Below, one piece after another: positions 33,623-41,578 of a stretch of DNA of 64,000 nt (position 1 is the stretch's first letter; each line of letters begins with the position of its first letter). Origin of the DNA: Streptomyces koelreuteriae (lineage in GTDB: Bacteria; Actinomycetota; Actinomycetes; Streptomycetales; Streptomycetaceae); NCBI RefSeq assembly GCF_018604545.1, contig NZ_CP075896.1, positions 6,448,001 to 6,512,000 of the forward strand, given 5' to 3'. Made by a program: the position numbers and the translations under genes. Under the pieces are notes generated by a model that made no database searches, was not told where the DNA came from, and saw only the letters and a list, made by a program, of their open reading frames with translations.

Positions 33623-33771
33623 GCGGCTGCTCCCCGTGCGGCGGTCACGGGTGCGTTCCGTGTCAGACGGGTTCCGTGTGCGGGCATCCGGTGGCGCGGC
33701 GAGAATGAAGGGCGTCGGGACTCGCGGTGCGTCCCGCGCCGCGCCGGCCGTCCGGCAACGGGAGGTACTCC

Positions 33772-34197
33772 ATGACCACCGCCGGAGACATCATGCACCG
33801 CGGCGCCCAGTGGATCCCCGCTCACGAAACCCTCGACCGCGCCGCCCAGCTCATGCGCGAACTGAACGTCGGCGCCCTGCCCATCAGCGACGAGAACGAG
33901 CGGCTCTGCGGCATCCTCACCGACCGCGACATCGTCGTAGGCTGCGTCGCTATGGGGCACGACCCCGCCAGGATCACCGCGGGTGAGATGGCCAAGGGCA
34001 CCCCGCGCTGGATCGACGCGAACGCCGATGTCGGCGAAGTGCTCCGTGAGATGCGGGAGCACCAGATCCGCAGGCTGCCCGTGATCCAGGACAAGCGCCT
34101 GGTCGGCATGATCAGCGAAGCCGACCTGGCCCGGCATCTGGCGGACGACCAGATCGCCTCCTGGGCCGAGAGCGTCTACTCCACCACCACACGCTGA
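33772..34197 (+). CDS. CBS-domain pair protein
   Basis: A 141-residue protein made only of two CBS motifs: residues 5-60 (AGDIMHRGAQWIPAHETLDRAAQLMRELNVGALPISDENERLCGILTDRDIVV) and 70-130. CBS pairs bind adenosine ligands such as AMP or SAM, or NADH. Stand-alone pairs like this are common in Streptomyces and their targets are not known. ATG at 33772 with GGGAGG. Convergent with corA. Confidence 0.93.
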   Translation: MTTAGDIMHRGAQWIPAHETLDRAAQLMRELNVGALPISDENERLCGILTDRDIVVGCVAMGHDPARITAGEMAKGTPRWIDANADVGEVLREMREHQIRRLPVIQDKRLVGMISEADLARHLADDQIASWAESVYSTTTR

Positions 34198-34218
34198 TCC
34201 GCCGGGTGACTCCCCGCG

Positions 34219-35346
34219 TCAGAGCCAGCCGCTGCGCCGGAACGCCCGGTACAGCGTCACGCACGCGACGGATATGACGCCGAGGACCATGCCGTAGCCG
34301 TACCGCCAGTGCAGCTCCGGCATGTGCTCGAAGTTCATGCCGTACACGCCGCAGACCATCGTCGGCACGGCGATGATCGCGGCCCACGCCGTGATCTTCC
34401 GCATGTCCTCGTTCTGCGCGACCGTGACCTGCGCCAGGTGCGCCTGCAGGATGGAGTTGAGCAGTTCGTCGAAGGCGGCGATCTGCTCCTTCGCCCGCAG
34501 CAGATGGTCCGAGACGTCGCGGAAGTACGCCTGTATCTCCGGGTCGACCGCTCGGATCGGACGGGTGGCGAGATCCTCCAGCGGGCGGCTGAGCGGCACC
34601 ACGGCCCGCTTCAGCTCGAGCAGTTCACGCTTGAGCTGGTAGATGCGCCCCGGGTCGGCTCGGGCGCCGGTCTCCGCGAAGACATCCGTCTCGACCTGGT
34701 CGATGTCGGCCTGCACCGAGTCCGTGACCGTCAGGTAGTCGTCCACCACGTGGTCCGCGATCGCGTGCAGCACCGCGGAGGGGCCCTTGGCCAGCTGGCC
34801 GGGATCGGACTCCAGCTCCTCGCGCAGCGGACCGAGCGAGCCGTGCCGGCCGTGCCGGACCGTGATCACGAAGTCCCCGCCGACGAACACCATGATCTCG
34901 CCGGTGTTCACCACCTCGCTCGTGGCCGTCAGCTCCTCGTGCTCGACGTAGCAGACCGTCTTGAACACCGCGAAGAGTGTCTCGCCGTACCGCTCCAGCT
35001 TGGGGCGCTGGTGGGCCTCGACGGCGTCCTCGACGGCCAGCGGGTGCAGGTCGAAGAGCTCGGCGATGCCCGCGAACTCCTGGTCGGTCGGCTCGTGCAA
35101 CCCGAGCCAGACGAAGCCCTCCCGGCTCTTGCGCACCCGCTCCACGACATCCACCAGATCGCCGCGCACGGGGGTGCGGACGCCGTCCCGGTACGTCACG
35201 CAGTTCACCACCGAGGAGCCCAGCGGGGAGCGGGCCGGGTGACTCAGGTCGACGCGCGGGCGCCGCCTGGCCAGCCGAGCCACCTTGCGAAGGCCACCGA
35301 CCCCGCCGAGGCTCGTGACCTTCCGCAGATTCCCTGCCATGGACAT
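34219..35346 (-). CDS. corA: CorA-type magnesium/cobalt transporter
   Basis: A 375-residue pentameric cation channel: large soluble funnel domain (residues 40-300) and two C-terminal membrane helices, the first ending in the selectivity motif VYGMNFEHMPEL (GMN) and the second YGYGMVLGVISVACVTLYRAF. YFRDVSDHLLRAKEQIAAFDELLNSILQ is the stalk helix. ATG at 35346 (MSMAGNLRK) is preceded by AAGGAG. Length is normal. No metal riboswitch is visible upstream. Confidence 0.94.
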   Translation of the reverse strand: MSMAGNLRKVTSLGGVGGLRKVARLARRRPRVDLSHPARSPLGSSVVNCVTYRDGVRTPVRGDLVDVVERVRKSREGFVWLGLHEPTDQEFAGIAELFDLHPLAVEDAVEAHQRPKLERYGETLFAVFKTVCYVEHEELTATSEVVNTGEIMVFVGGDFVITVRHGRHGSLGPLREELESDPGQLAKGPSAVLHAIADHVVDDYLTVTDSVQADIDQVETDVFAETGARADPGRIYQLKRELLELKRAVVPLSRPLEDLATRPIRAVDPEIQAYFRDVSDHLLRAKEQIAAFDELLNSILQAHLAQVTVAQNEDMRKITAWAAIIAVPTMVCGVYGMNFEHMPELHWRYGYGMVLGVISVACVTLYRAFRRSGWL

Positions 35347-35588
35347 CCGGTTCTCCTTGCGTGGAACTCCTCGCGCCGTTCCTGCGCCTTGGCGCGCCAG
35401 TCTGCCAGGCCCACGTGAGCTGCGGGTAAGCCTGTGGAAACGACCCATTCCGCTTTGTTCCCGGCTGTGGACGAACGACTCGCCGGTGCCGTCGCTCCTA
35501 GACATCGACGCGGGCCGGTACGGGTGCGGTTCTCCTTTCCGGAGCGTCGACAATCAAGAACAAGTAAGACAAATGGGATGATCGCAGC

Positions 35589-36383
35589 ATGACGCGAACC
35601 GATGGGTATGTCCTCGACAACCGGCAGACCGAGGCGGCGGAGCACTTCAGCGCCTTCGCCGCGCTCTTCGACCCCACGACGTTCCGGCATCTCGAAGCTC
35701 TCGGCGCGGGATCCGGCTGGCGGTGCTGGGAGGTCGGCGCCGGCGGTCCGTCCGTGGTGTCCTGGCTGGCGAAGAAGGTCGGTCCGACCGGACGTGTCGT
35801 CGCGACCGACAGCGACACCTCACGGCTCGCCCGGAGCGCCCTGCCGCGCGTAGAGGTCCGGGTCCACCGACTCGGCGCCCAGGACCCGCCGGGGGAGGGC
35901 TTCGACCTGGTGCACGCCCGCCTCGCCCTCGTCCACGTCACCGACCGGAAACGGGCGTTGCGGTCCATGGCCGACTCCCTGCGCCCCGGCGGGCGCCTCC
36001 TCGTCGAGGACGTCGACCCCGCCCTGCAGCCCCTGCTCTGCCCCGACGAGTACGGCCCCGAGCAGCAGCTCGCGAACCGGCTGCGGCACAGTTTCCGCAA
36101 ACTGCTCGCCGACCGCGGGACCGACCTCCCCTCGGGCCGCACCCTCCCGCGCCTGCTCCGGGAGGTCGGCCTGACCCGCGTCCAGGCCGACGCCTACTTC
36201 CCCATCGCCTCCCCGGCCTGTGCGGCCCTGGAGTCCGCCACGATGCGCCAGATCCGCGACCAGCTGGTCACCGCGGGCCTCGCCACGGACCAGGACATCC
36301 AGCGCCACCTCATGAACGTCACGTCCGGCGCCCTCGACCTCACGACACCACCGATGATCTCGGCGTGGGGACGCAAGCGGTAG
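35589..36383 (+). CDS. class I SAM-dependent methyltransferase
   Basis: A 264-residue methyltransferase: motif I CWEVGAGGPSVVSWLAKKVGPTGRVVATDSD (about residues 45-75), then FDLVHARLALVHVTDRKRALRSMADSLRPGGRLLVEDVDP. It resembles the actinobacterial group annotated as methyltransferases next to resistance or tailoring genes; the substrate is not evident. ATG at 35589. Convergent with the psuK gene across a tandem-repeat spacer. Confidence 0.88.
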   Translation: MTRTDGYVLDNRQTEAAEHFSAFAALFDPTTFRHLEALGAGSGWRCWEVGAGGPSVVSWLAKKVGPTGRVVATDSDTSRLARSALPRVEVRVHRLGAQDPPGEGFDLVHARLALVHVTDRKRALRSMADSLRPGGRLLVEDVDPALQPLLCPDEYGPEQQLANRLRHSFRKLLADRGTDLPSGRTLPRLLREVGLTRVQADAYFPIASPACAALESATMRQIRDQLVTAGLATDQDIQRHLMNVTSGALDLTTPPMISAWGRKR

Positions 36384-36410
36384 CCAGGGGACGGCGTAGG
36401 AGCCGGTCCA

Positions 36411-36480
36411 GCAGCCGGACAGGGGCGGCCCGCAGCCGGACAGGGCCGGCCCGCCCTGTATCAGCCGGGCAGGGGCGGCC
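36411..36480 (-). repeat. tandem 21-bp units starting over the psuK stop codon
   Basis: GCAGCCGGACAGGGGCGGCC occurs at 36411-36431 and, with one change, at 36432-36452. A third copy (CAGCCGGGCAGGGGCGGCC, 36462-36480) forms the last codons and stop (36461-36463) of the kinase gene. An 8-bp interruption precedes the third copy. Confidence 0.78.
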
Positions 36481-37414
36481 TCCCGCCCACCCGCTCCACC
36501 GCCCGCGCACCCGCCCGGCAGCCCTCCACCGCCGCCTCTTCCGGCCCGGCGCCCGCGAGCAGGGCGCCGAGGAACGTGCCGGTGAAGGCATCACCGGCGC
36601 CGGTGGTGTCCCGCGGCGTCGCTCGCACGGCGGGAACGCGGGCGCACACCTTCCCCGAACGGGCCACGAGTGCTCCCTCGCGCCCCTGCTTGGCCACGAC
36701 CAGCGGGATGCGCAGGCTCAGCTCGGCCGCCGCGTCGGCAGGGTCCGCCAACCCCGTCAGCAGGCACGCCTCGTCCCGGCTGGGCAGCAGTACGTCCACG
36801 TCCTCGACGAGCGCCAGGAAGCGCTCGACGCCCAGCCCTGTGAGGAAACCGGCCGACGCCGGGTCCAGACTCACCGGCACGCCACGCGCGCGTGCGGCCT
36901 TCAGCGCCACCGTCACCAGGGCGCGACCCGCCTCGGAGAACAGCAGATAGCCCGACAGATGCAACCGGGCCACCCCGTCGAGCAGCGCGTCCGACCAGTC
37001 GGCGGGTTCGAGCCGTGACGACGCCCCGCTGTCGGTGAGGAACGTCCGCTCCGCCGAAGCGTCCCGGTCCACCAGGCAGATCACCATGCCGGTCGGCGCC
37101 CGCTGGTCGACGACGAGCAGCGGGCGCACGCCGTGGGCCGCGAGTTCACGCTCGTGCCAGGCAGCCGCGTCCGCGCCCACGCGCCCGAACAGCCGCACCT
37201 CCGACTCACCCCGGTGCGCCGCCCAGCACGCCACATTGGCGCCCGCCCCGCCCGGTACCGTCCGGATCGAGGCGACCGTGTCCGTGCCCGCCGCGAGCGG
37301 CCCCCGGTGCCGCGCGACGACATCGGTGATGACATCCCCGACGACCAACAGCGCCGCGCCCTGCACGGACGGCTCTCCACGACCCGCGGGGCGGCCGGCC
37401 CCGGTCCCGGTCAC
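36461..37414 (-). CDS. psuK: PfkB family kinase, predicted pseudouridine kinase
   Basis: A 317-residue ribokinase-fold enzyme: VPGGAGANVACWAAHRG near the N-terminus, and the anion-hole/base motif DTTGAGDAFTGTFLGALLAG at the C-terminus (the catalytic Asp in GAGD). Substrate assignment comes from coupling: its GTG overlaps the psuG stop (GTGA). PsuK phosphorylates pseudouridine; PsuG then splits pseudouridine 5'-phosphate into uracil and ribose 5-phosphate. A later GTG before QGAALLVVG would remove a Gly/Arg-rich N-terminus. Its stop codon lies in a 21-bp tandem repeat. Confidence 0.88.
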   Translation of the reverse strand: MTGTGAGRPAGRGEPSVQGAALLVVGDVITDVVARHRGPLAAGTDTVASIRTVPGGAGANVACWAAHRGESEVRLFGRVGADAAAWHERELAAHGVRPLLVVDQRAPTGMVICLVDRDASAERTFLTDSGASSRLEPADWSDALLDGVARLHLSGYLLFSEAGRALVTVALKAARARGVPVSLDPASAGFLTGLGVERFLALVEDVDVLLPSRDEACLLTGLADPADAAAELSLRIPLVVAKQGREGALVARSGKVCARVPAVRATPRDTTGAGDAFTGTFLGALLAGAGPEEAAVEGCRAGARAVERVGGRPPLPG

Positions 37415-38319
37415 CCCCGGGCCCAGGCCGCCGCGATCCGCGCCGCCAGGCGCACATTGCCGCGGACCGCCGCCAGGTTGGCGCTCAGCGAGGCCCCGTC
37501 GGTGTGCCGCACCAGATGGTCGAGCAGGAACGGCGTGACCGCCTGGCCGGTGACCCCCTCCTCCTGGCACGCGTGCAGCGCGTCCGCGAGCACACGCGCG
37601 TGCAGCTCCGGTTCGAGCTGTTCCTCCTCGGGGACGGGGTTGGCGACGATCAGCGCCGACTCCGGCTCGCCGAGCGCGTCCTGGGCCCGCATGACGCCCG
37701 CCACCTGCTCCGGCGTCCGCAGCGTCCAGTCCACCGGATGCCCCGAGTCGGACAGATAGAAGCCGGGGAACCGGTCGGTGCCGTACCCGGCCACCGCGAC
37801 CCCCAGCGTCTCCAGCCGCTGCAGGGTCGCCGGCACGTCCAAGATCGACTTCACCCCGGCACACACCACGGTGATCCGCGTTCGTGCCAGCAGCCCCAGA
37901 TCGGCCGACTCGTCCTGCGTCACCGTCCACTCCCGGTGCACCCCGCCGAGCCCGCCGGTCGCGAACACCCGGACCCCCGCCAGCGCCGCCAGCAGCGCGG
38001 TCGCCGACACCGTGGTCGCTCCGCTGGCCCCGGAGGACAGCGCGAGCGGCAGATCACGGTGGCCCAGCTTGCGGATCCCGTCCTCGTTCGCGACCCGCTC
38101 CAGCTGCTCCTTGTCCAGTCCGACATGGGGCCGCCCGTCCAGCACGGCGATCGTCGCGGGCACCGCCCCCTCCTGCCGCACGGCCGTCTCCAGTTCCAGG
38201 GCCACCTGGAGGTTGCGCGGCCGGGGCAGCCCGTGGGCGATGATCGTGGACTCCAGGGCCACCACGGGCTGCCGCGCCTCGAGCGCCGCCCGCACCTCTT
38301 CCGACATCACCAGCACCAC
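37411..38319 (-). CDS. psuG: pseudouridine-5'-phosphate glycosidase
   Basis: A 302-residue enzyme with unmistakable PsuG blocks: VVALESTIIAHGLPRPRNLQVALELE, ATIAVLDGRPHVGL, FATGGLGGVHR, VVCAGVKSILDVPATLQRLETLGVAVAGYGTDRFPGFY and ALIVANPVPEE. It cleaves the C-glycosidic bond of pseudouridine 5'-phosphate, using a Mn2+ site. GTG at 38319 has AGGAGG 5 nt upstream, which decides the start over the ATG four codons later. First gene of the psuG-psuK operon for recycling modified RNA bases. Confidence 0.95.
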   Translation of the reverse strand: MVLVMSEEVRAALEARQPVVALESTIIAHGLPRPRNLQVALELETAVRQEGAVPATIAVLDGRPHVGLDKEQLERVANEDGIRKLGHRDLPLALSSGASGATTVSATALLAALAGVRVFATGGLGGVHREWTVTQDESADLGLLARTRITVVCAGVKSILDVPATLQRLETLGVAVAGYGTDRFPGFYLSDSGHPVDWTLRTPEQVAGVMRAQDALGEPESALIVANPVPEEEQLEPELHARVLADALHACQEEGVTGQAVTPFLLDHLVRHTDGASLSANLAAVRGNVRLAARIAAAWARG

Positions 38320-38416
38320 GCCTGCCTCCTGTCAGTCGGTCCTCCCTCATCTCTGGCGGGCGGCGCGCCGGGCCAAACCCTTGCGGGCTGTCACGGAGGT
38401 CACGAGCCTGGAGTGC

Positions 38417-38845
38417 ATGACGGACCACACAGCACGTCTCGACCACGTCGTCCTCTGGGTGCGCGACCCGGTCGCCGCCGCCGACTTCTACGAGAAGGCC
38501 GTCGGCCTGGAGACGCTCAGGCTCACCGAGTTCGCCGCGGGCAAGGTGCCGTTCCCCTCCGTGCGCGTCAACGACGAGACCATCCTCGACCTCATGCCGC
38601 GGACCTTCGCGGAACGCATGACGATGCTGCCCGGCGCCGCCGACAGCGCCGGCCACCCCGTCAACCACGTCTGCCTGTCCCTGCCCCGGGGCGACTTCGA
38701 CGCCCTTCTCAGCCGGCTCGAAGAACGCTCCGTACCGATGTCGGACCTCTCCTACGACTCCTTCGGTGCCCGGGGCAAGGCCACCCGCAGCTTCTACTTC
38801 CGGGACCCGGACGGGAACGTCTTCGAGGCGCGGCACTACGACTGA
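38417..38845 (+). CDS. VOC (glyoxalase/dioxygenase-like) family protein
   Basis: A 142-residue protein with the paired beta-alpha-beta modules of the vicinal oxygen chelate fold: RLDHVVLWVRDPVAAADFYEKAVGLE at the start and FYFRDPDGNVFEARHYD at the end. Candidate metal ligands are His in LDHVV, His in VNHVCLSLP, and Glu in FEARHY. Substrate unknown. ATG at 38417. Convergent with ogt, with a 23-bp tandem repeat between. Confidence 0.88.
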   Translation: MTDHTARLDHVVLWVRDPVAAADFYEKAVGLETLRLTEFAAGKVPFPSVRVNDETILDLMPRTFAERMTMLPGAADSAGHPVNHVCLSLPRGDFDALLSRLEERSVPMSDLSYDSFGARGKATRSFYFRDPDGNVFEARHYD

Positions 38846-38853
38846 CCAGGCGC

Positions 38854-38922
38854 GGGACCTCAGAGCGGACCTCGGCGGGACCTCAGAACGGACCTCGGCG
38901 GGACCTCAGAAGAGAGGCTCGG
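38854..38922 (-). repeat. three tandem 23-bp units, the last over the ogt stop codon
   Basis: GGGACCTCAGAGCGGACCTC-type units start at 38854, 38877 and 38900. Units 1 and 2 differ at a single base. Unit 3 matches for its first half and contains the ogt stop (38906-38908), then diverges into ogt coding sequence. Confidence 0.8.
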
Positions 38923-39460
38923 GCAGCACCCCTTCCAGGGCGAGCAGCTTCCGCTTGGTCTCCAGACCGCCCCCGAAGCCGCCGATGCCGCCGCCGCTCT
39001 CGACGACCCGGTGGCAGGGCACCACCACCGGCAGTGGGTTGGCGCCCATGGCCATCCCGACGGCCTGCGCGGCGCCGGGCTGCCCGACCCGCCCGGCCAG
39101 ATCGCCGTACCCCACGACCGTGCCGTAGGGCACGCCCGAGGCCAGTTCGCGCAGGACCTCGCGGTTGAAGCCGGAGATCAGCGACCAGTCCAGCGGCAGG
39201 TCGAAGTCGCGTCGCCCACCCGCGAGGTACGCCTCGATCTGGCGTATCGCCTCGGCCAGCAGCGGGGAGCCCGGATCCTCGACGGGCTCGGTGCCGAGGC
39301 GCGACGCCAGCCGCTCGAGAGCCCGGTCCCGCACCGCGTCCGTGGCATGGAACACGACGCTGACCAGGCCCTCGCGGGTCGCGGCCAGCAGCAGCGGACC
39401 GATGTCGCTGTCGACGACGCCCCACACGACCCGCTGCTCGACCTGCCCATGGCTGTCCAT
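38906..39460 (-). CDS. ogt: methylated-DNA--protein-cysteine methyltransferase
   Basis: A 184-residue repair protein that removes O6-alkyl groups from guanine in a suicide reaction. The active site is PVVVPCHRVVESGGGIGGFGGGLETKRKLLALEG (acceptor Cys in PCHRV, about residue 147), and ISGFNREVLRELASGVPYGTVVGYGDLA is the DNA-binding helix region. ATG at 39460 (MDSHGQVEQ). A DNA-damage type promoter ends 6 bp before this ATG, so the mRNA should be leaderless, which supports this start and rules out the longer open frame. Confidence 0.95.
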   Translation of the reverse strand: MDSHGQVEQRVVWGVVDSDIGPLLLAATREGLVSVVFHATDAVRDRALERLASRLGTEPVEDPGSPLLAEAIRQIEAYLAGGRRDFDLPLDWSLISGFNREVLRELASGVPYGTVVGYGDLAGRVGQPGAAQAVGMAMGANPLPVVVPCHRVVESGGGIGGFGGGLETKRKLLALEGVLPEPLF

Positions 39461-39466
39461 GCGCCC

Positions 39467-39489
39467 ACCGTACGACCCACCACTGACAA
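39467..39489 (-). promoter_or_regulatory. RecA/LexA-independent DNA-damage promoter (RecA-NDp) of ogt
   Basis: Minus strand: TTGTCAGTG (39489-39481), 8 nt, TACGGT (39472-39467). It matches the mycobacterial consensus tTGTCRgtg-N8-TAnnnT exactly. The -10 ends 6 bp before the ATG, giving a leaderless transcript. Confidence 0.85.
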
Positions 39490-39507
39490 CGCCCCCGGGG
39501 CGACGGC

Positions 39508-40380
39508 TCACCCGCCCACGGCCTCCCGCACCACATCCGGCTTGTTCGCGATGATCCCGTCGACGCCGTAGCGGGCGACGCGCTGGGCGGTGGCCGCGTC
39601 GTCGACCGTCCAGGTGAAGACCTCCATGGGCGTGCCGTGCGGCCCGTCGAACGCCTGCACGGCGGAGACGTACGCCGTGGAGAGCGAGCCGTGCGACGGG
39701 TTGATCTGGTCGGCGAAGCCGGCGTAGGCGGACAGCTCCGACACCGGCGGCGTCCCCAGGAAGCCGGTCTTCACACCGGGCTTCAGCTCGTGCACCGTCC
39801 GGACGCTGTCCGCGCTGAAGCTCTGCACGATCAGCCGGCCCGCCAGATGCGAGGTGTCGAGCCAGCCTTCGTTGCTGAGCACCTTGAGCGTCTGGCGCTC
39901 TATGCCCGGATACAGCTCCGGGTTCTTGATCTCCAGGAGAAGCTTCTGGTGGTGCCGCTCGACGCGGTCCACGAACTGTTCCAGCGTCGGCACGCGCGCG
40001 CCCGCGTGGTCGGGGCCGAACCAACTGCCCGCGTCGAGACGGGCGATCTCGGCGGCGGTGAAGTCCTTCACCTTCCAGGGGGCCCGCCCGGGGAAGACCT
40101 CCTCGACGTCCGTGGTGCGCCGCAGGTTGTCGTCGTGGACGACGACGAGCTCGCCGTCACTGGTCTGCTGGACGTCGTTCTCCACCCAGGCGATGCCCAG
40201 CTCGGCCGCCTTGTCGACGGCGGCCAGCGTGTTCTCGGGCGCGTACGCGGAAGCGCCCCGGTGGGCGATGACCAGCGGCGCCGGCTCGGCGTCGGCGGCC
40301 CCGGCGGGGGAGACGGGGACGAGGAGAGCGGCGGTCCCCAGGAGTGCGGTGGTGGAGGCGGCAACAGCGCGCGCGTGCAT
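39508..40380 (-). CDS. secreted glycerophosphodiester phosphodiesterase
   Basis: A 290-residue enzyme with a Sec signal peptide (residues 1-28, hydrophobic TALLGTAALLVPVSPAGAADA with AxA cleavage). The GDPD motifs are IAHRGASAYAPENT (His 40, Arg 41) and WVENDVQQTSDGELVVVHDD (Glu, Asp metal ligands and second His), with KLLLEIKNPELYPG following. It hydrolyses glycerophosphodiesters outside the cell to glycerol 3-phosphate and an alcohol, a phosphate- and glycerol-scavenging role. ATG at 40380. I do not see a convincing PHO box upstream. Confidence 0.93.
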   Translation of the reverse strand: MHARAVAASTTALLGTAALLVPVSPAGAADAEPAPLVIAHRGASAYAPENTLAAVDKAAELGIAWVENDVQQTSDGELVVVHDDNLRRTTDVEEVFPGRAPWKVKDFTAAEIARLDAGSWFGPDHAGARVPTLEQFVDRVERHHQKLLLEIKNPELYPGIERQTLKVLSNEGWLDTSHLAGRLIVQSFSADSVRTVHELKPGVKTGFLGTPPVSELSAYAGFADQINPSHGSLSTAYVSAVQAFDGPHGTPMEVFTWTVDDAATAQRVARYGVDGIIANKPDVVREAVGG

Positions 40381-40665
40381 GCGTACTCCTCGCGTGAGCG
40401 TTCGGCGACATCACAGACAGATCAACTGTGACAGCAGAGGGTCAACGCGAGAGGGGTGCAGGATGGCCACAGGTTGAACGCAGATGACCCAACTCCGGTC
40501 ACTGGTGCCGCACAACTGAGGCAAGGCCGTGTTTCTTTGCCGGAAAGTCGTTCGACCATTCCGGTGGGAGTCATACTCTCTGCGTCAACCCTGACCGCTC
40601 GTGCGGTCCTGGGAGGGGGCACATCAGGAGTTCCGGGACGCAAAGGGCGGGAAGGGCAGCCGCGC

Positions 40666-41538
40666 ATGCAGGGCACGGTCGACGGATTCAGCTACGGCCT
40701 GGTCACACCCCTGGTGGCCTACCTCATGGCCTGCCTCGGCGGCGCCCTGGGGCTGCGGTGCACCACCAGATCCATGCTCGTCGCCCAGTCGTGGCGCCCC
40801 GGCTGGCTCGCCCTCGGCTCGGCCGCCATCGGCTCCGGCATATGGACCATGCACTTCGTCGCCATGATGGGGTTCACGGTCCAGGAGACACCGATCCACT
40901 ACGACAAGGCGATGACCTTCGCGAGCCTCGCCGTGGCCATCGTCATGGTGGGCGTCGGGGTCTTCATCGTGGGCTACAAGGGCGCTCGGGGAACGGCCCT
41001 TTTCACCGGGGGCACCATCACCGGTCTGGGCATAGCGTCGATGCACTACCTCGGTATGGCCAGCATGCGCCTGGACGGGAAGCTGGAGTACAACACCCTC
41101 ACCGTCGGCATCTCCGTCGCGATCGCCATGTGCGCCGCCACCGCAGCCCTGTGGGCGGCCGGCCAGGTCCGGGGATTCCTGTGGAGCGTGGGCGCCAGCC
41201 TCGTCATGGGGCTCGCCGTCAGCGGCATGCACTACACCGGCATGGCCGCCCTCGACGTCCACCTCCACGGCACCGCGACGCCCACCTCGGGAGAGTCGCC
41301 GGCGGCCCTGCTCGCGCCGATGCTGATCGGCCCGCTCGCCTTCCTCCTGCTCGCGGGCGTCGTGGTGATGTTCGACCCGCTGATGGTCATGGGGAAGCCC
41401 GCCGTCGCACCCGCCGAGCAGAAGCCCGGCATCCCGGCCCACGCCCACACGGCCGTCCACCACTCCGCGCACCGACTGCGGTTCCGCCCCCGCCGCCCCG
41501 TGGAGCGCGGCCGCTCCCGGGCCCCGCAGAATCGCTGA
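40666..41538 (+). CDS. MHYT-domain integral membrane sensor protein
   Basis: A 290-residue protein with seven predicted spans in the first 250 residues. Three MHYT-type motifs are visible: MHFVAMMGF, MHYLGMASM and MHYTGMAAL, each in a span, a pattern proposed to bind copper and sense oxygen, CO or NO. The C-terminal 50 residues are His/Arg-rich and cytosolic, with no GGDEF, EAL or kinase output domain, so the signalling partner is elsewhere. ATG at 40666. The 285 bp upstream hold no clear promoter. It ends 11 bp before the uvrB promoter. Confidence 0.88.
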   Translation: MQGTVDGFSYGLVTPLVAYLMACLGGALGLRCTTRSMLVAQSWRPGWLALGSAAIGSGIWTMHFVAMMGFTVQETPIHYDKAMTFASLAVAIVMVGVGVFIVGYKGARGTALFTGGTITGLGIASMHYLGMASMRLDGKLEYNTLTVGISVAIAMCAATAALWAAGQVRGFLWSVGASLVMGLAVSGMHYTGMAALDVHLHGTATPTSGESPAALLAPMLIGPLAFLLLAGVVVMFDPLMVMGKPAVAPAEQKPGIPAHAHTAVHHSAHRLRFRPRRPVERGRSRAPQNR

Positions 41539-41548
41539 TCGGAGCCCG

Positions 41549-41571
41549 TTGTCAGTGCGGGGTCGTACGGT
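41549..41571 (+). promoter_or_regulatory. RecA/LexA-independent DNA-damage promoter (RecA-NDp) of uvrB
   Basis: TTGTCAGTG (41549-41557), 8 nt, TACGGT (41566-41571). The -10 ends 7 bp before the uvrB ATG, so the transcript should start at or very near the A of the ATG. The stretch GGGTCGTACGGTGG is shared with the ogt promoter. Confidence 0.87.
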
Positions 41572-41578
41572 GGATCCC

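Noticed and set aside
40381..40500. PHO box ahead of the secreted phosphodiesterase
   Set aside because: No pair of GTTCACC-like direct repeats; only single weak matches.
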